From positions 1 through 56,206 of the forward strand of contig CAKRQU010000011.1 of NCBI GenBank assembly GCA_934394585.1: a stretch of DNA of 56,206 nucleotides. The letters run 5' to 3'. The notes beneath the pieces are model-generated. The model saw only the letters and a list, made by a program, of their open reading frames with translations, searched no databases and had not been told where the DNA came from. A program made the position numbers and the translations under genes. Shown here piece after piece: positions 7,948 through 16,418 of this stretch. Positions within the stretch are counted from its first letter, which is position 1. Every line of letters starts with the position of its first letter. The DNA is from an uncultured Eubacteriales bacterium (GTDB lineage: Bacteria; Bacillota; Clostridia; Oscillospirales; CAG-272).

Positions 7948-9384
7948 TTATCCTCTTGTGATTTTTATGCGCATTTCGGCGCCGGGTTCGTCGAGAACCT
8001 CTGCCGTGAATTTCCAGCTTTTCGATACGCCTTCGGGAAAGCGGTTGAGCGAATACGAACCGGATGCCGCGCCGCAATAGAGCGATGAATCAAATACGGC
8101 TGTTTCGGGGTCGTCGGATTTGTAGAAAAACGGATCTGCGGGAATGTCTTTCACATCATAGCACGGACCGTATTTCACAAAATTTCCGTTTTCATCGGTT
8201 ATTTTTGCAAAAGCATTGCGTATGCGTATGGCGTTTCCGAGATCATGACGCGGCATGCCGTTCGGACGGTTTGACGAAACGCATTGCGCTTTTGTAAACC
8301 ATTCGCGGTTTATGCTTTCATCTATCAGCCAGAAAACCACGCCGCCCTTGGATTCACTTTGTGTGAGCGCTTCTTCAAAACCTTCCTTTATCCTGATTTC
8401 GCAAAGGAAATATTCATCGGGATCGGGCGTGGGCACTTTCAATATGCGATATTTGCCGGAGCATGTGGAATAAAGCGTATATACGCCGTCTTCTTTTACT
8501 TCTTCTTCATCAGCCCAGCCGAGATAATAACGCTGATACGGGTCGATATAGGCGGGGCGAGTGCCTCCTGCGAGGTGATTTCCGCAGGACATGAGCGAGA
8601 AATTCAGCGGGAGCGGCCAGCCGAAAACATAATCTGCGGGCGGAGTATAGCGGCAATACATATCCTGCGCGCCGACATTGTGCGCCAGCTCATGCGCAGG
8701 TGTGCCTATCGTCACGGGACCTTTTCCGCTGTGCTCGCCGACATTCGAAATGCGGACAATTTTTACGCCGCCGCGCATTTCCACTTCCGTGGGCTGGCTC
8801 GTGCCGTGAACCATATAGCGATGCGTGGGAAGCGGCGCGTTTTCATAATCGGGCGCTTTGTAATCGGGATCGGGCTTTGTCGTCGCATGGTCAAAACCGG
8901 CGTTGAGTATGATTATCGCCAGCTCGTCGGGCGTGATGATGCCGTCGCCGTTTTTGTCGTATTTTGCGAAATCTATATACGGATCGCACGCGGCTACTAT
9001 ATCATGAATAGCCTTTGCGGCGGCGCTTCCGTTATCATAGCCCTCGAGATTTCTCAGTGCTGCGGGGTGATTTAACTTTACCGTGACGGCGAGCACGCCT
9101 TCCGGTGCGTCGGCACTTTGCGGATGGTCGATATGTACGGGATAGAACCAGAATTTGCCCAGAGTCATTTCTTTGTAGAAATCCATCATGGAATGGCAGT
9201 TTTCACCGAAAAATCTGTCGAAGCAGTCGGCGGGCTTTGTCATGGCCCACTGCTCGCCGTAGTAGGGCGAGGTTTTGTCGGTGAGAAGCTCGGGATGCTC
9301 GGGTGTGTAATGGCTTATTCCTTCGCCGCTCGGGTCAAAGCTTGCTATGACGATGAGCAGCGGTGCGGGCGTTGTCGGTTTCAT
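7948..9384 (-). CDS. M6-type (immune inhibitor A-like) zinc metallopeptidase domain protein
   Basis: A 478-residue protein with the M6 zinc signature HELAHNVGAQD at residues 231-241: two histidines, the catalytic glutamate, and a third ligand position at D241. A possible Met-turn, SLMSCG, follows at about 263-268. An EF-hand-like calcium loop DKNGDGIITPDE lies at 143-154, inside the region before the active site. M6 enzymes are normally secreted, but the N-terminus here (MKPTTPAPLLIVIASFDPSG) has no basic start plus hydrophobic core long enough for a signal peptide. The start at 9384 is supported by AGGAG just upstream and by a sigma-A promoter at 9441-9469. The protein is therefore either cytoplasmic or exported by a non-classical route. 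It is monocistronic and followed by a strong terminator. Confidence 0.82.
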   Translation of the reverse strand: MKPTTPAPLLIVIASFDPSGEGISHYTPEHPELLTDKTSPYYGEQWAMTKPADCFDRFFGENCHSMMDFYKEMTLGKFWFYPVHIDHPQSADAPEGVLAVTVKLNHPAALRNLEGYDNGSAAAKAIHDIVAACDPYIDFAKYDKNGDGIITPDELAIIILNAGFDHATTKPDPDYKAPDYENAPLPTHRYMVHGTSQPTEVEMRGGVKIVRISNVGEHSGKGPVTIGTPAHELAHNVGAQDMYCRYTPPADYVFGWPLPLNFSLMSCGNHLAGGTRPAYIDPYQRYYLGWADEEEVKEDGVYTLYSTCSGKYRILKVPTPDPDEYFLCEIRIKEGFEEALTQSESKGGVVFWLIDESINREWFTKAQCVSSNRPNGMPRHDLGNAIRIRNAFAKITDENGNFVKYGPCYDVKDIPADPFFYKSDDPETAVFDSSLYCGAASGSYSLNRFPEGVSKSWKFTAEVLDEPGAEMRIKITRG

Positions 9385-9440
9385 ATATAAATTTGCTCCT
9401 TATTTATGCTTTATGGGGAAAAACCTCATTTTCAATTTGC

Positions 9441-9469
9441 ATTTTAGCATATTGTGATACCGGTGTCAA
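9441..9469 (-). promoter_or_regulatory. Sigma-A promoter of the M6 peptidase gene
   Basis: On the minus strand, TTGACA (complement of 9464-9469) and TAAAAT (complement of 9441-9446) are separated by 17 bases, a near-consensus promoter about 55 bases before the start codon. Confidence 0.8.
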
Positions 9470-9553
9470 GCGCGGCGGGAAATTTTCTTTGCGATATTGT
9501 TTATTTTCCGCTTTTGTTTTGCTTTTTGCAGTGGCGATAAAGCAAGAAAAATA

Positions 9554-9582
9554 TTGACTTTACGGCGATTTTGCGATATACT
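9554..9582 (+). promoter_or_regulatory. Sigma-A promoter before the leader ORF and transporter operon
   Basis: TTGACT at 9554-9559 and TATACT at 9577-9582 with a 17-base spacer. Transcription would start near 9590, only a few bases before the Shine-Dalgarno sequence of the 25-codon ORF at 9606. Confidence 0.8.
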
Positions 9583-9605
9583 GTATAAGGAAAAGGAGGG
9601 TGAAA

Positions 9606-9683
9606 ATGGATACGGCGAAAAACTATTGTATTTTTGATTTTGAAAACATCTTATTTTTGTGTAAATGTGAAAGCGCTCCGTGA
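9606..9683 (+). CDS. Short leader ORF (25 residues) upstream of the EamA transporter
   Basis: ATG 9606 is placed 6 bases after a consensus AGGAGGG (about 9595-9600), itself just downstream of a near-perfect promoter. The peptide begins MDTAKNYCIFDF and ends CKCESAP, with three cysteines and no membrane segment. It stops 63 bases before the transporter start. I do not recognise the peptide. Its position and very strong translation signals suggest a regulatory leader peptide rather than chance, but no attenuator hairpin is obvious in the gap. A short-lived or vestigial gene is the alternative. Confidence 0.5.
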   Translation: MDTAKNYCIFDFENILFLCKCESAP

Positions 9684-9746
9684 ATTTCGCTATGCTTTGA
9701 CGGATATTCAAAATATTATGAAATTACAAGGAGATAAATATTAATT

Positions 9747-10664
9747 ATGTGGTTCTGGCTTTCGATTGTAACTATACTTTTCTGGAGCGGCTCGGATGTT
9801 TTTTCCAAAATGGGCTCGAAAGAAAACGATAAACTCAGCCATTGGAAAATGGTATTTTTCGTGGGACTGGTGATGGGTATCCATGCTATAGTCCTTCTGA
9901 TTACAGGCGCCGAATTCAAGCTCGGCGATATAATAACATATCTGCCCGCATCGTTTTTCTACATACTGTCGATGATACTCGGCTATGTGGGACTGCGCTA
10001 TATCATGCTTTCCGTTTCTTCGCCTATATGCAATTCCTCGGGTGCGCTCGCATGCGTGCTTCTGATGGTGGTGCTGAAGGAATTTCCTGAAAATCCGCTT
10101 CAGTATGTCGGTCTGGTGCTTGTATGCGTGGGCGTAGTGGCGCTTGCCGTGCTTGAGCAGAAGAAGGATAAAGAAGCCCGCGAGGGACTGAGCGAGGCGG
10201 AGAAAAAGAAATATTCAAAAGGCTTTATCGCCGTGATGTTCCCGATATTCTACTGCATCATAGATGCACTGGGGACATTTGTGGACGGATATCTGCTCGG
10301 CGATTACGACGGCATGCCCGCGAAAATAGAAGAAACGGCGGGACTCATTGCCTATGAGCTTACTTTCCTTGCCATGGCTGTATTCGCTTTTATTTATGTG
10401 GTGGTTATCCGCCGCGAGAAAATTTCATTTTCCGGCGAGAAGCCGAAAATTGTTGCCGCAATCTGCGAAACGGCAGGGCAGGTTTCATATACTTATGCTA
10501 TAGCGGCAAATTCCGTGGTTGCCGCGCCCATGATATCGACATACTGCGTATTTTCGCTTGTCTGGGCAAGAATATTATTGAAGGAGAAGCTGACAAAGGC
10601 TCAGTATCTTGTGCTTGCCATAGCTGTGGCGGGCATACTGATACTCGGATTTTTCGATGCTTGA
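9747..10664 (+). CDS. EamA/DMT-superfamily transporter
   Basis: A 305-residue integral membrane protein with about ten hydrophobic segments arranged as two repeats of five, split by a charged linker near residues 130-152 (QKKDKEAREGLSEAEKKKYS). This is the usual organisation of drug/metabolite transporters in the EamA family. The ligand is not predictable from the sequence. The next gene starts inside its last codons, so the two are translationally coupled. Coupling to a serine acetyltransferase raises the possibility of export of a cysteine-pathway metabolite, as known for some E. coli DMT members; this is an inference from context. The ribosome site AAGGAG sits rather far (about 14 bases) from the ATG. 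Confidence 0.85.
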   Translation: MWFWLSIVTILFWSGSDVFSKMGSKENDKLSHWKMVFFVGLVMGIHAIVLLITGAEFKLGDIITYLPASFFYILSMILGYVGLRYIMLSVSSPICNSSGALACVLLMVVLKEFPENPLQYVGLVLVCVGVVALAVLEQKKDKEAREGLSEAEKKKYSKGFIAVMFPIFYCIIDALGTFVDGYLLGDYDGMPAKIEETAGLIAYELTFLAMAVFAFIYVVVIRREKISFSGEKPKIVAAICETAGQVSYTYAIAANSVVAAPMISTYCVFSLVWARILLKEKLTKAQYLVLAIAVAGILILGFFDA

Positions 10665-11559
10665 TTTAACTATGGAGCAGAATGAAAGCTTTATTATTTC
10701 CGATACCGCACGCAGACTGGAAAAAATAACAGAATCAAATCCCGATATTTTCGATCCGGAAAGCGGCGCAATGCCGGACAGGGACGCGATAATAGATATG
10801 ATACACAAGCTGAAACAGACGTTTTTTTTCGGCTATTTCGGCAATCCGAAATCGCATGATTTCGGTGAACAGACGGCGGAGCAGAATGTGCGCCGCATTT
10901 ACGAAATCCTGAAAACCCAGCTTTGTCTGGCTTTCAGAATGGAAAAAAGAGATTGCCGATGCAGATACGCCGCGGATGTGGCGGCGGATTTCGTAAAAAG
11001 AATTCCCGAGCTGACGCAGTCGATGCTGCTCGATCTGGAAGCCGCTTTCGCAGGCGATCCCGCCGCGAAAAGCAAAAGCGAAATAGTATGCTCCTATCCC
11101 GGTTTTCTCGCGATATTCATTTATCGCGCGGCTCATATTCTCTATACGGCGGGCGTACCGCTGATACCGAGAATAATGACTGAATATGCGCACAGCCGCA
11201 CCGGTATAGACATAAATGCGGGTGCCGAAATAGGAAAAAGCTTCTTTATCGACCACGGCACAGGCGTGGTGATAGGCGAAACAACCGTTATCGGCGACAA
11301 TGTGAAAATATATCAGGGAGTGACACTCGGCGCGCTTTCCACGAGGCTGGGAAGAAAGCTGGGCGGCAAAAAGCGCCATCCCACAATAGAAAACGACGTA
11401 ACGATATATTCCGGCGCGACGATACTCGGCGGCGAAACCGTGATAGGCGAGGGAAGCGTGATCGGCGGAAACGTATTTATCACGGAATCCGTGCCGAAAA
11501 ATATGCGCGTTTCCATGAAAGCGCCGGAGCTTGTTTACAAAGAGGGAAAACATGAGTAA
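10657..11559 (+). CDS. Serine O-acetyltransferase (EpsC/CysE type)
   Basis: A 300-residue enzyme that acetylates L-serine with acetyl-CoA, the first step of cysteine biosynthesis. The C-terminal half is a left-handed beta-helix of hexapeptide repeats (from about TGIDINAGAEIGKS onward). The expected catalytic pair is D185 in TGIDI and H200 in IDHGTG. The N-terminal ~170 residues form the long helical extension found in the EpsC-like group. The ATG at 10657 overlaps the transporter stop by 8 bases; an ATG at 10672 is a possible alternative start. The downstream HAD gene also overlaps by 8 bases, so the three genes form one operon. Confidence 0.9.
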   Translation: MLDLTMEQNESFIISDTARRLEKITESNPDIFDPESGAMPDRDAIIDMIHKLKQTFFFGYFGNPKSHDFGEQTAEQNVRRIYEILKTQLCLAFRMEKRDCRCRYAADVAADFVKRIPELTQSMLLDLEAAFAGDPAAKSKSEIVCSYPGFLAIFIYRAAHILYTAGVPLIPRIMTEYAHSRTGIDINAGAEIGKSFFIDHGTGVVIGETTVIGDNVKIYQGVTLGALSTRLGRKLGGKKRHPTIENDVTIYSGATILGGETVIGEGSVIGGNVFITESVPKNMRVSMKAPELVYKEGKHE

Positions 11560-12226
11560 ATACAAAGCGGTGATTTTTGATCTCGACGGCACATTGCTCA
11601 ATACCATAGACGATCTGGCGGCGGGAGTAAACCATGTTCTCGGCGAAAGCGGCATGCCGCTGCATACCGTGGAGGAAGTGAAATACATGGTGGGCAACGG
11701 CGTGGAGCGGCTGATGCGGCTCGCGGTGCCCGCGGGAACTTCCGAGGAAAAGCAGAGTGAGTTTCTCGCGCGTTTTCGCGAATATTATATTTCCCACAGC
11801 GAAATAATGACAAAGCCCTACGACGGCATAAACGATATGCTTATATTGCTTCGCGGAAAAAATATAAAAACAGCCGTCGCTTCCAATAAATTCGACGCGG
11901 CTGTAAAAAAGCTGTGCGAGAAATATTTCCCCGGCATGACAGATTTTGCCGTGGGCGAATCGGCGGATACACCGAAAAAGCCCGATCCCGCAATGATAAA
12001 AAAAGCCATGGCGGCGCTCGGCGTTTCCGAAAGCGAAACTCTTTATGTGGGAGATTCCGATGTGGATATCATGACGGCAAAAAATGCGGGGCTTTCGTGC
12101 GTGAGCTGCACATGGGGTTTTCGCGGACGCGATTTTCTCGAAAAGCAAAGGGCGGAGCAGCTCGGTTTTTGCGACGAAAGCATGATAATAAATTCGCCCG
12201 ATGAACTTTTTTCCGTTATCGGATGA
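11552..12226 (+). CDS. HAD-superfamily phosphatase (phosphoglycolate phosphatase-like)
   Basis: A 224-residue haloacid dehalogenase-type hydrolase. Motif I is FDLDGTLLNT with nucleophile D10 and general acid D12; motif II is the Ser/Thr region near AVASNK; motif III/IV is KPDP...YVGDSDVDIMTAKNAG. The helical cap between motifs I and II is of the C1 type found in Gph and PpaX. The substrate is uncertain among phosphoglycolate, pyrophosphate and sugar phosphates. The start at 11552 follows AGAGGGA and overlaps the acetyltransferase gene; the longer frame from 11531 lacks its own ribosome site. Confidence 0.85.
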   Translation: MSKYKAVIFDLDGTLLNTIDDLAAGVNHVLGESGMPLHTVEEVKYMVGNGVERLMRLAVPAGTSEEKQSEFLARFREYYISHSEIMTKPYDGINDMLILLRGKNIKTAVASNKFDAAVKKLCEKYFPGMTDFAVGESADTPKKPDPAMIKKAMAALGVSESETLYVGDSDVDIMTAKNAGLSCVSCTWGFRGRDFLEKQRAEQLGFCDESMIINSPDELFSVIG

Positions 12227-12244
12227 GTTTTTACAAATTATCTA

Positions 12245-12273
12245 TTTACAAAAAGTACTTTTTAGGGTAAAAT
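12245..12273 (+). promoter_or_regulatory. Sigma-A promoter of the pyrH operon
   Basis: TTTACA at 12245-12250 and TAAAAT at 12268-12273 with a 17-base spacer, 45 bases before the pyrH ATG in an AT-rich gap. Confidence 0.75.
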
Positions 12274-12317
12274 TATAAAAGTAAAGCAAAATTTTATATA
12301 TCCGGAGGAAAAAGACA

Positions 12318-13031
12318 ATGAAGCCATGCTACAAAAGAGTGCTGGTGAAGCTTTCGGGAGAGGCTCTATCCGCAGGCTCGGACGGCATTTTCAATTACGA
12401 TTTCATTGACAAAGTCTGCGGCGTGATAAAGAAATGTGTGGACGCAGGCACGCAGGTAAGCATAGTAGTGGGCGCGGGCAATATATGGCGCGGCAGGCAG
12501 GGCGTGAATATGGACCGCACGCGTGCCGATCACATGGGCATGCTCGCCACGGTGATAAACTGCCTGGCGCTTCAGGATTCGCTGGAAAAGCTCGGCGTGG
12601 ACACGCGCGTGATGACGGCGATAGAAATGCAGCGCTTTGCGGAGCCTTACATCAGAAACAAAGCCGTATCCCATCTCGAAAAGGGCAGAGTGGTAATATT
12701 CGGCTGCGGCATAGGAAGTCCGTTTTTCTCTACGGATACGGCAGCTGTGCTTCGCGCGGCTGAAATAAATGCCGATATAGTCCTGCTCGCCAAAAATGTG
12801 GACGGCGTATATACGGCGGATCCCAAGGTCGATCCCACGGCAAAAAAGCTTTCGAATATCGACTATATCGATATTCTCAAGGAAGGACTGAAGGCGCTCG
12901 ATTTCACGGCGACATCCTTCAGCATGGAAAATCATATACCGATTCTTCTTTTCGGTCTGGATGATCCGGAAAACATCTACAAAGCCGTTTGCGGCGAAAA
13001 AATAGGAACAATAGTAGGAGGAAACAAATAA
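12318..13031 (+). CDS. pyrH: UMP kinase
   Basis: A 237-residue cytoplasmic kinase that phosphorylates UMP to UDP with ATP. It belongs to the amino-acid-kinase fold rather than the eukaryotic type. Family segments are visible: VLVKLSGEAL near the N-terminus, VVGAGNIWRGR, the RTRADHMGMLATVINCLALQD segment, and the nucleotide-binding AKNVDGVYTADP loop. The length is normal. The ribosome site GGAGGA lies 7-12 bases upstream. The stop overlaps the frr start by one base (TAATG), matching the widely conserved pyrH-frr pair. Confidence 0.97.
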   Translation: MKPCYKRVLVKLSGEALSAGSDGIFNYDFIDKVCGVIKKCVDAGTQVSIVVGAGNIWRGRQGVNMDRTRADHMGMLATVINCLALQDSLEKLGVDTRVMTAIEMQRFAEPYIRNKAVSHLEKGRVVIFGCGIGSPFFSTDTAAVLRAAEINADIVLLAKNVDGVYTADPKVDPTAKKLSNIDYIDILKEGLKALDFTATSFSMENHIPILLFGLDDPENIYKAVCGEKIGTIVGGNK

Positions 13032-13585
13032 TGAAACTTGACATTCGCGAATTTGAAGTAAAAATGCAGAAATCCATCGCTTCTTACGAATATGAGCTCA
13101 GCTCCATACGCGTAGGCAGAGCGAACGCGCAGGTGCTCAACAAAATAAACGTTGATTACTGGGGCACGCCCACGCCCATCTCGCAGATGGCTGAAGTGAA
13201 AACCACCGATGCGAGAACACTGCTCATCACGCCGTGGGACGCTTCCTCGCTGAAAAGCATAGAGCGCGCCATACAGGAGAGTGATCTCGGTATAAATCCG
13301 CAGAACGACGGAAAGGCGATTCGCCTTGTTTTCCCCGCACTTACCGAAGAGCGCCGTCTGGAGCTGAAAAAGCAGGTGGCCAAAATGGGCGAGGAAGCAA
13401 AAGTAGCCGTTCGCAATATACGCAGAGAAGCCAATGACAAAATAAAGGCTATGAAGAAGAATTCCGAAATGACGGAGGACGAGCAGAAGGCTTCCGAAAA
13501 GGATACGCAGGATCTGACAGACAAGTATATAAAGAATGTCGATGAAGTGACTGCCAAAAAAGACCGCGAGGTTATGGAAATATAA
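13031..13585 (+). CDS. frr: Ribosome recycling factor
   Basis: A 184-residue factor that, with EF-G, splits post-termination ribosomes. Typical segments are the LSSIRVGRANAQVL helix, the LLITPWDASSLKSIERAIQESDLGINPQNDG stretch of domain II (shown here only to locate it, residues about 70-100), and the C-terminal helix rich in Lys/Glu. Length equals the family norm of 185. The start is fixed by the one-base overlap with pyrH and the AGGAGG just before it; a longer frame from 12989 lies inside pyrH and is rejected. Confidence 0.97.
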   Translation: MKLDIREFEVKMQKSIASYEYELSSIRVGRANAQVLNKINVDYWGTPTPISQMAEVKTTDARTLLITPWDASSLKSIERAIQESDLGINPQNDGKAIRLVFPALTEERRLELKKQVAKMGEEAKVAVRNIRREANDKIKAMKKNSEMTEDEQKASEKDTQDLTDKYIKNVDEVTAKKDREVMEI

Positions 13586-13593
13586 AAATTCAG

Positions 13594-13646
13594 TGATGGC
13601 TGGCTGTCGCATTCGGCGCTTTTTCGATGTCGAGCGCGGCAGCCTG
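13594..13646 (+). other. Hairpin in the frr-uppS gap
   Basis: Within the 82-base gap, an inner stem (GCGCT with AGCGC) sits inside an outer imperfect stem (GGCTG with CAGCC). No T-tract follows, so it is more likely a processing or pausing structure than a terminator. Confidence 0.35.
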
Positions 13647-13667
13647 CTTTGATAAAAAAGGGGTATT

Positions 13668-14375
13668 ATGGGCATAAATATTGCTAAAAAGCCGGATATT
13701 TCCGGCATAAAGCATATAGGAATAATAATGGACGGAAATGGCAGATGGGCAAAAAAACGCCTGATGCCGCGCCAATACGGTCACAGCTACGGGGCAAAAA
13801 ATTTCAAAAAAATAGTGCGCTACTGCGGCGAAATAGGAATAGAAAACGTCACCGTATACGCATTTTCCACGGAAAACTGGAAGCGCCCGAAGGAAGAAGT
13901 AGACGAGATAATGCGCCTTTTGCGCGATTATATCGGCACGATGAAGCGCGATTTCGAGCATGAAAACGCCAATATCCGCTTTATAGGAAACAGGGAGCTT
14001 TTTTCCGAGGATATACGCGCCGATATGGATTATCTGGAAAAAGTGACGGACGGCAGAAAATTCCGCATTTGCATAGCGGTAAATTACGGCGGCAGAGCGG
14101 AAATAACCGACGCCGTGAACAAGCTTATTTCCGAAGGGAAAAAGACCGTGACCGAAGATGACATAACGGAAAATATATATTCCGGTATATGCCCGCCGCC
14201 CGACATAATAATACGGACGGGAAACGAATACAGATTATCAAATTTCCTTCTCTGGCAATCGGCTTATGCCGAGCTTTTCTTTTCGCCCACGCTTTGGCCC
14301 GATTTCGATATACCGGAGCTGAACGGCATAATCAAAGAATTTCACAAAAGAAAAAGACGATTCGGAGGCATTTAA
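13668..14375 (+). CDS. uppS: Isoprenyl transferase (undecaprenyl diphosphate synthase)
   Basis: A 235-residue cis-prenyltransferase that builds the C55 lipid carrier for peptidoglycan synthesis. The Mg-binding motif MDGNGRWAKKR carries D22, followed by the YAFSTENW segment. The C-terminal substrate motif is RTGNEYRLSNFLLWQ; most relatives have RTSGE or RTGGE here, so the Asn is a small variation. The start follows AAGGGG. It lies 3 bases before cdsA in the usual order uppS-cdsA-dxr-rseP. Confidence 0.95.
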   Translation: MGINIAKKPDISGIKHIGIIMDGNGRWAKKRLMPRQYGHSYGAKNFKKIVRYCGEIGIENVTVYAFSTENWKRPKEEVDEIMRLLRDYIGTMKRDFEHENANIRFIGNRELFSEDIRADMDYLEKVTDGRKFRICIAVNYGGRAEITDAVNKLISEGKKTVTEDDITENIYSGICPPPDIIIRTGNEYRLSNFLLWQSAYAELFFSPTLWPDFDIPELNGIIKEFHKRKRRFGGI

Positions 14376-14378
14376 AAA

Positions 14379-15218
14379 ATGAAAACACGCATTATTACGG
14401 CGATAGTATGTCTTGCGCTTTTTATTCCCGCGCTGATTTTTTCGTATACATGGGTTTTCACGGCGGTAATGACGCTGCTCGCGCTAGTGGCTGTATATGA
14501 GATATGCGGATGTATAGGCGTGCGCAAGGCGATTTTTATTTCCGTGCCCGCTTATGCGGTTACTGCGGTGGTGATGTTGCTTATACTTTATTGCCGCGAT
14601 AAAGAGCTTTTTTTGCCGATAGTCTGCGCTGCGGCACTGCTTTTTATGTTTATAGTTTTCACTGTTTCAATGTTTTCGAGTGGGAATATACGTTTTTCCC
14701 AGTCGGCGGAGCTTATTTCGTTTACCGCGTATATAATCACGGGTTTTCTTTCGATACTTCTCCTGCGCGGCACGGAAATGGGAAAATATCTGTATCTGCT
14801 TGTTTTCATAGGAGCTTGGTCTACCGATACGGGCGCATATTTTATCGGCGTGCTTTTCGGAAAGCATAAGCTTATTCCGGAAGTAAGCCCGAAAAAAACC
14901 GTGGAGGGCGCTTTCGGCGGCGTGCTCGGTTGCGTCGTCGGCTTTGTACTGTACGGATTTATCGTGTCGAAGCTGCACAGCGATGTTCGCGTAAATTATC
15001 TCATGCTGATACTGCTGGCGCTCGTCGTTTCGGTGGTTTCTCAGCTCGGCGATCTGATAGCTTCATTTGTAAAGCGCGAGCAGGGAATAAAGGATTTCGG
15101 CTTTATTTTCCCGGGGCACGGCGGCGTGCTGGACAGATTTGATTCCATAATAGCCGTCGCTCCGCTCATATACATAGCTTCGCTTTTTGTTACAAAGGAT
15201 ATTTTTTCGGCAATATAA
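14379..15218 (+). CDS. cdsA: Phosphatidate cytidylyltransferase (CDP-diglyceride synthase)
   Basis: A 279-residue polytopic membrane enzyme that makes CDP-diacylglycerol from phosphatidic acid and CTP, feeding phospholipid synthesis. About eight hydrophobic segments are present. The C-terminal family signature is clear: SQLGDLIASFVKRE, then IKDFGFIFPGHGGVLDRFDS at about residues 228-260, containing the metal-binding acidic residues. It starts 3 bases after uppS and ends 12 bases before dxr. Confidence 0.95.
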   Translation: MKTRIITAIVCLALFIPALIFSYTWVFTAVMTLLALVAVYEICGCIGVRKAIFISVPAYAVTAVVMLLILYCRDKELFLPIVCAAALLFMFIVFTVSMFSSGNIRFSQSAELISFTAYIITGFLSILLLRGTEMGKYLYLLVFIGAWSTDTGAYFIGVLFGKHKLIPEVSPKKTVEGAFGGVLGCVVGFVLYGFIVSKLHSDVRVNYLMLILLALVVSVVSQLGDLIASFVKREQGIKDFGFIFPGHGGVLDRFDSIIAVAPLIYIASLFVTKDIFSAI

Positions 15219-15230
15219 CGGGGATTTATA

Positions 15231-16406
15231 ATGGATAAAAAGAGTATCACGCTTCTCGGTTCCACAGGCTCTGTGGGAAAGCAGGCGCTCGATGTCGCGG
15301 ATTTTCACGAAATGAAAGTGGACGCGCTGTGCTTTGGAAGCAATATCGCCTGCGGCGAAGAGCAGATAAGAAAATTTTCGCCGCGCTATTGTGCAGTCCG
15401 CGATGAAAAGGCGGCTGCGGAGCTGAAAACCCGCACGGCGGATACAAATACGAAAATTTTCGCGGGCGACGAGGGCGTATGCGAAATGATACAGACAGCC
15501 TCATCCGATATATGCCTGAATGCGATAAGCGGTTTCGCGGGGCTGATGCCCACGCTTTCCGCGCTGAAAAGCTGTCGCAGGCTGGCGCTGGCAAATAAAG
15601 AAACGCTCGTCGCGGCGGGCGATATCGTAATGAGCGAAGCGAAGCGGACGGGCTGCGAAATAATACCCGTGGACAGCGAGCACAGCGCGATTTTTCAGTG
15701 CCTCGCGGCTGGAAGAAAAAGCGAGGTTTCGCGGCTGATACTAACATGCTCGGGCGGAGCTTTTTTCGGATATACAAAAGAGGAACTTCGCCGCGTCACG
15801 GTGGAGCAGGCGCTCGGTCATCCCACGTGGAATATGGGCGCGAAAATAACGGCGGACTGCGCCACACTGATGAACAAAGGGCTGGAAATAATAGAGGCGA
15901 TGCATCTTTTTGCCATGCCCGTAAACAAAATAGATGTGGTAATACATCGCGAAAGCATAATACATTCGATGGTGGAATACATTGATAATGCGGTCATTGC
16001 GCAGCTGGGCGATCATGATATGCGTCTGCCGATACAGTATGCGTTTACATATCCGAAAAGAGCGACTTTTGCGGGAAAAGGCAGAGGACTTGATTTTGCC
16101 GATATCGCAAAGCTCACGTTTTTCCGACCGGATGAGGAAAGATTTCCTTTGCTGGCGCTGGCAAAGCGCATGGCGAAAAAAGGCGGATGCATGCCTTGCG
16201 TGATGAATGCGGCAAACGAAGCCGCCGTGGCGCTTTTCCGCGCGGGGAAAATGCCGTTTTACGGCATTGCCGAAACGGTGGGGGCGGTCTGCGACGAATT
16301 CCCTTTTACGGAAAATCCCACTCTTTCGGATATCATCGCCTACAATGCGAATGCGCGAGAAATGGCGGAGCATTATGCCGCAGAGACATACAGTCCGATT
16401 TTGTAA
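15231..16406 (+). CDS. dxr: 1-deoxy-D-xylulose 5-phosphate reductoisomerase
   Basis: A 391-residue NADPH-dependent enzyme of the MEP isoprenoid pathway. The N-terminal nucleotide-binding motif is LLGSTGSVGKQAL. The metal and substrate region PVDSEHSAIFQCL follows at about residues 149-161, with the second acidic cluster in the MNKGLEIIEAMHLF segment. Length is normal for the family. It follows cdsA and precedes rseP. Together with uppS and ispG in the same operon it groups three steps of polyprenyl carrier synthesis. Confidence 0.96.
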   Translation: MDKKSITLLGSTGSVGKQALDVADFHEMKVDALCFGSNIACGEEQIRKFSPRYCAVRDEKAAAELKTRTADTNTKIFAGDEGVCEMIQTASSDICLNAISGFAGLMPTLSALKSCRRLALANKETLVAAGDIVMSEAKRTGCEIIPVDSEHSAIFQCLAAGRKSEVSRLILTCSGGAFFGYTKEELRRVTVEQALGHPTWNMGAKITADCATLMNKGLEIIEAMHLFAMPVNKIDVVIHRESIIHSMVEYIDNAVIAQLGDHDMRLPIQYAFTYPKRATFAGKGRGLDFADIAKLTFFRPDEERFPLLALAKRMAKKGGCMPCVMNAANEAAVALFRAGKMPFYGIAETVGAVCDEFPFTENPTLSDIIAYNANAREMAEHYAAETYSPIL

Positions 16407-16418
16407 CGGAGGTTATAC

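Noticed and set aside
9697..9719. Second promoter (TTGACG...TATTAT) directly before the EamA transporter
   Set aside because: The spacer is only 11 bases, too short for sigma-A recognition.
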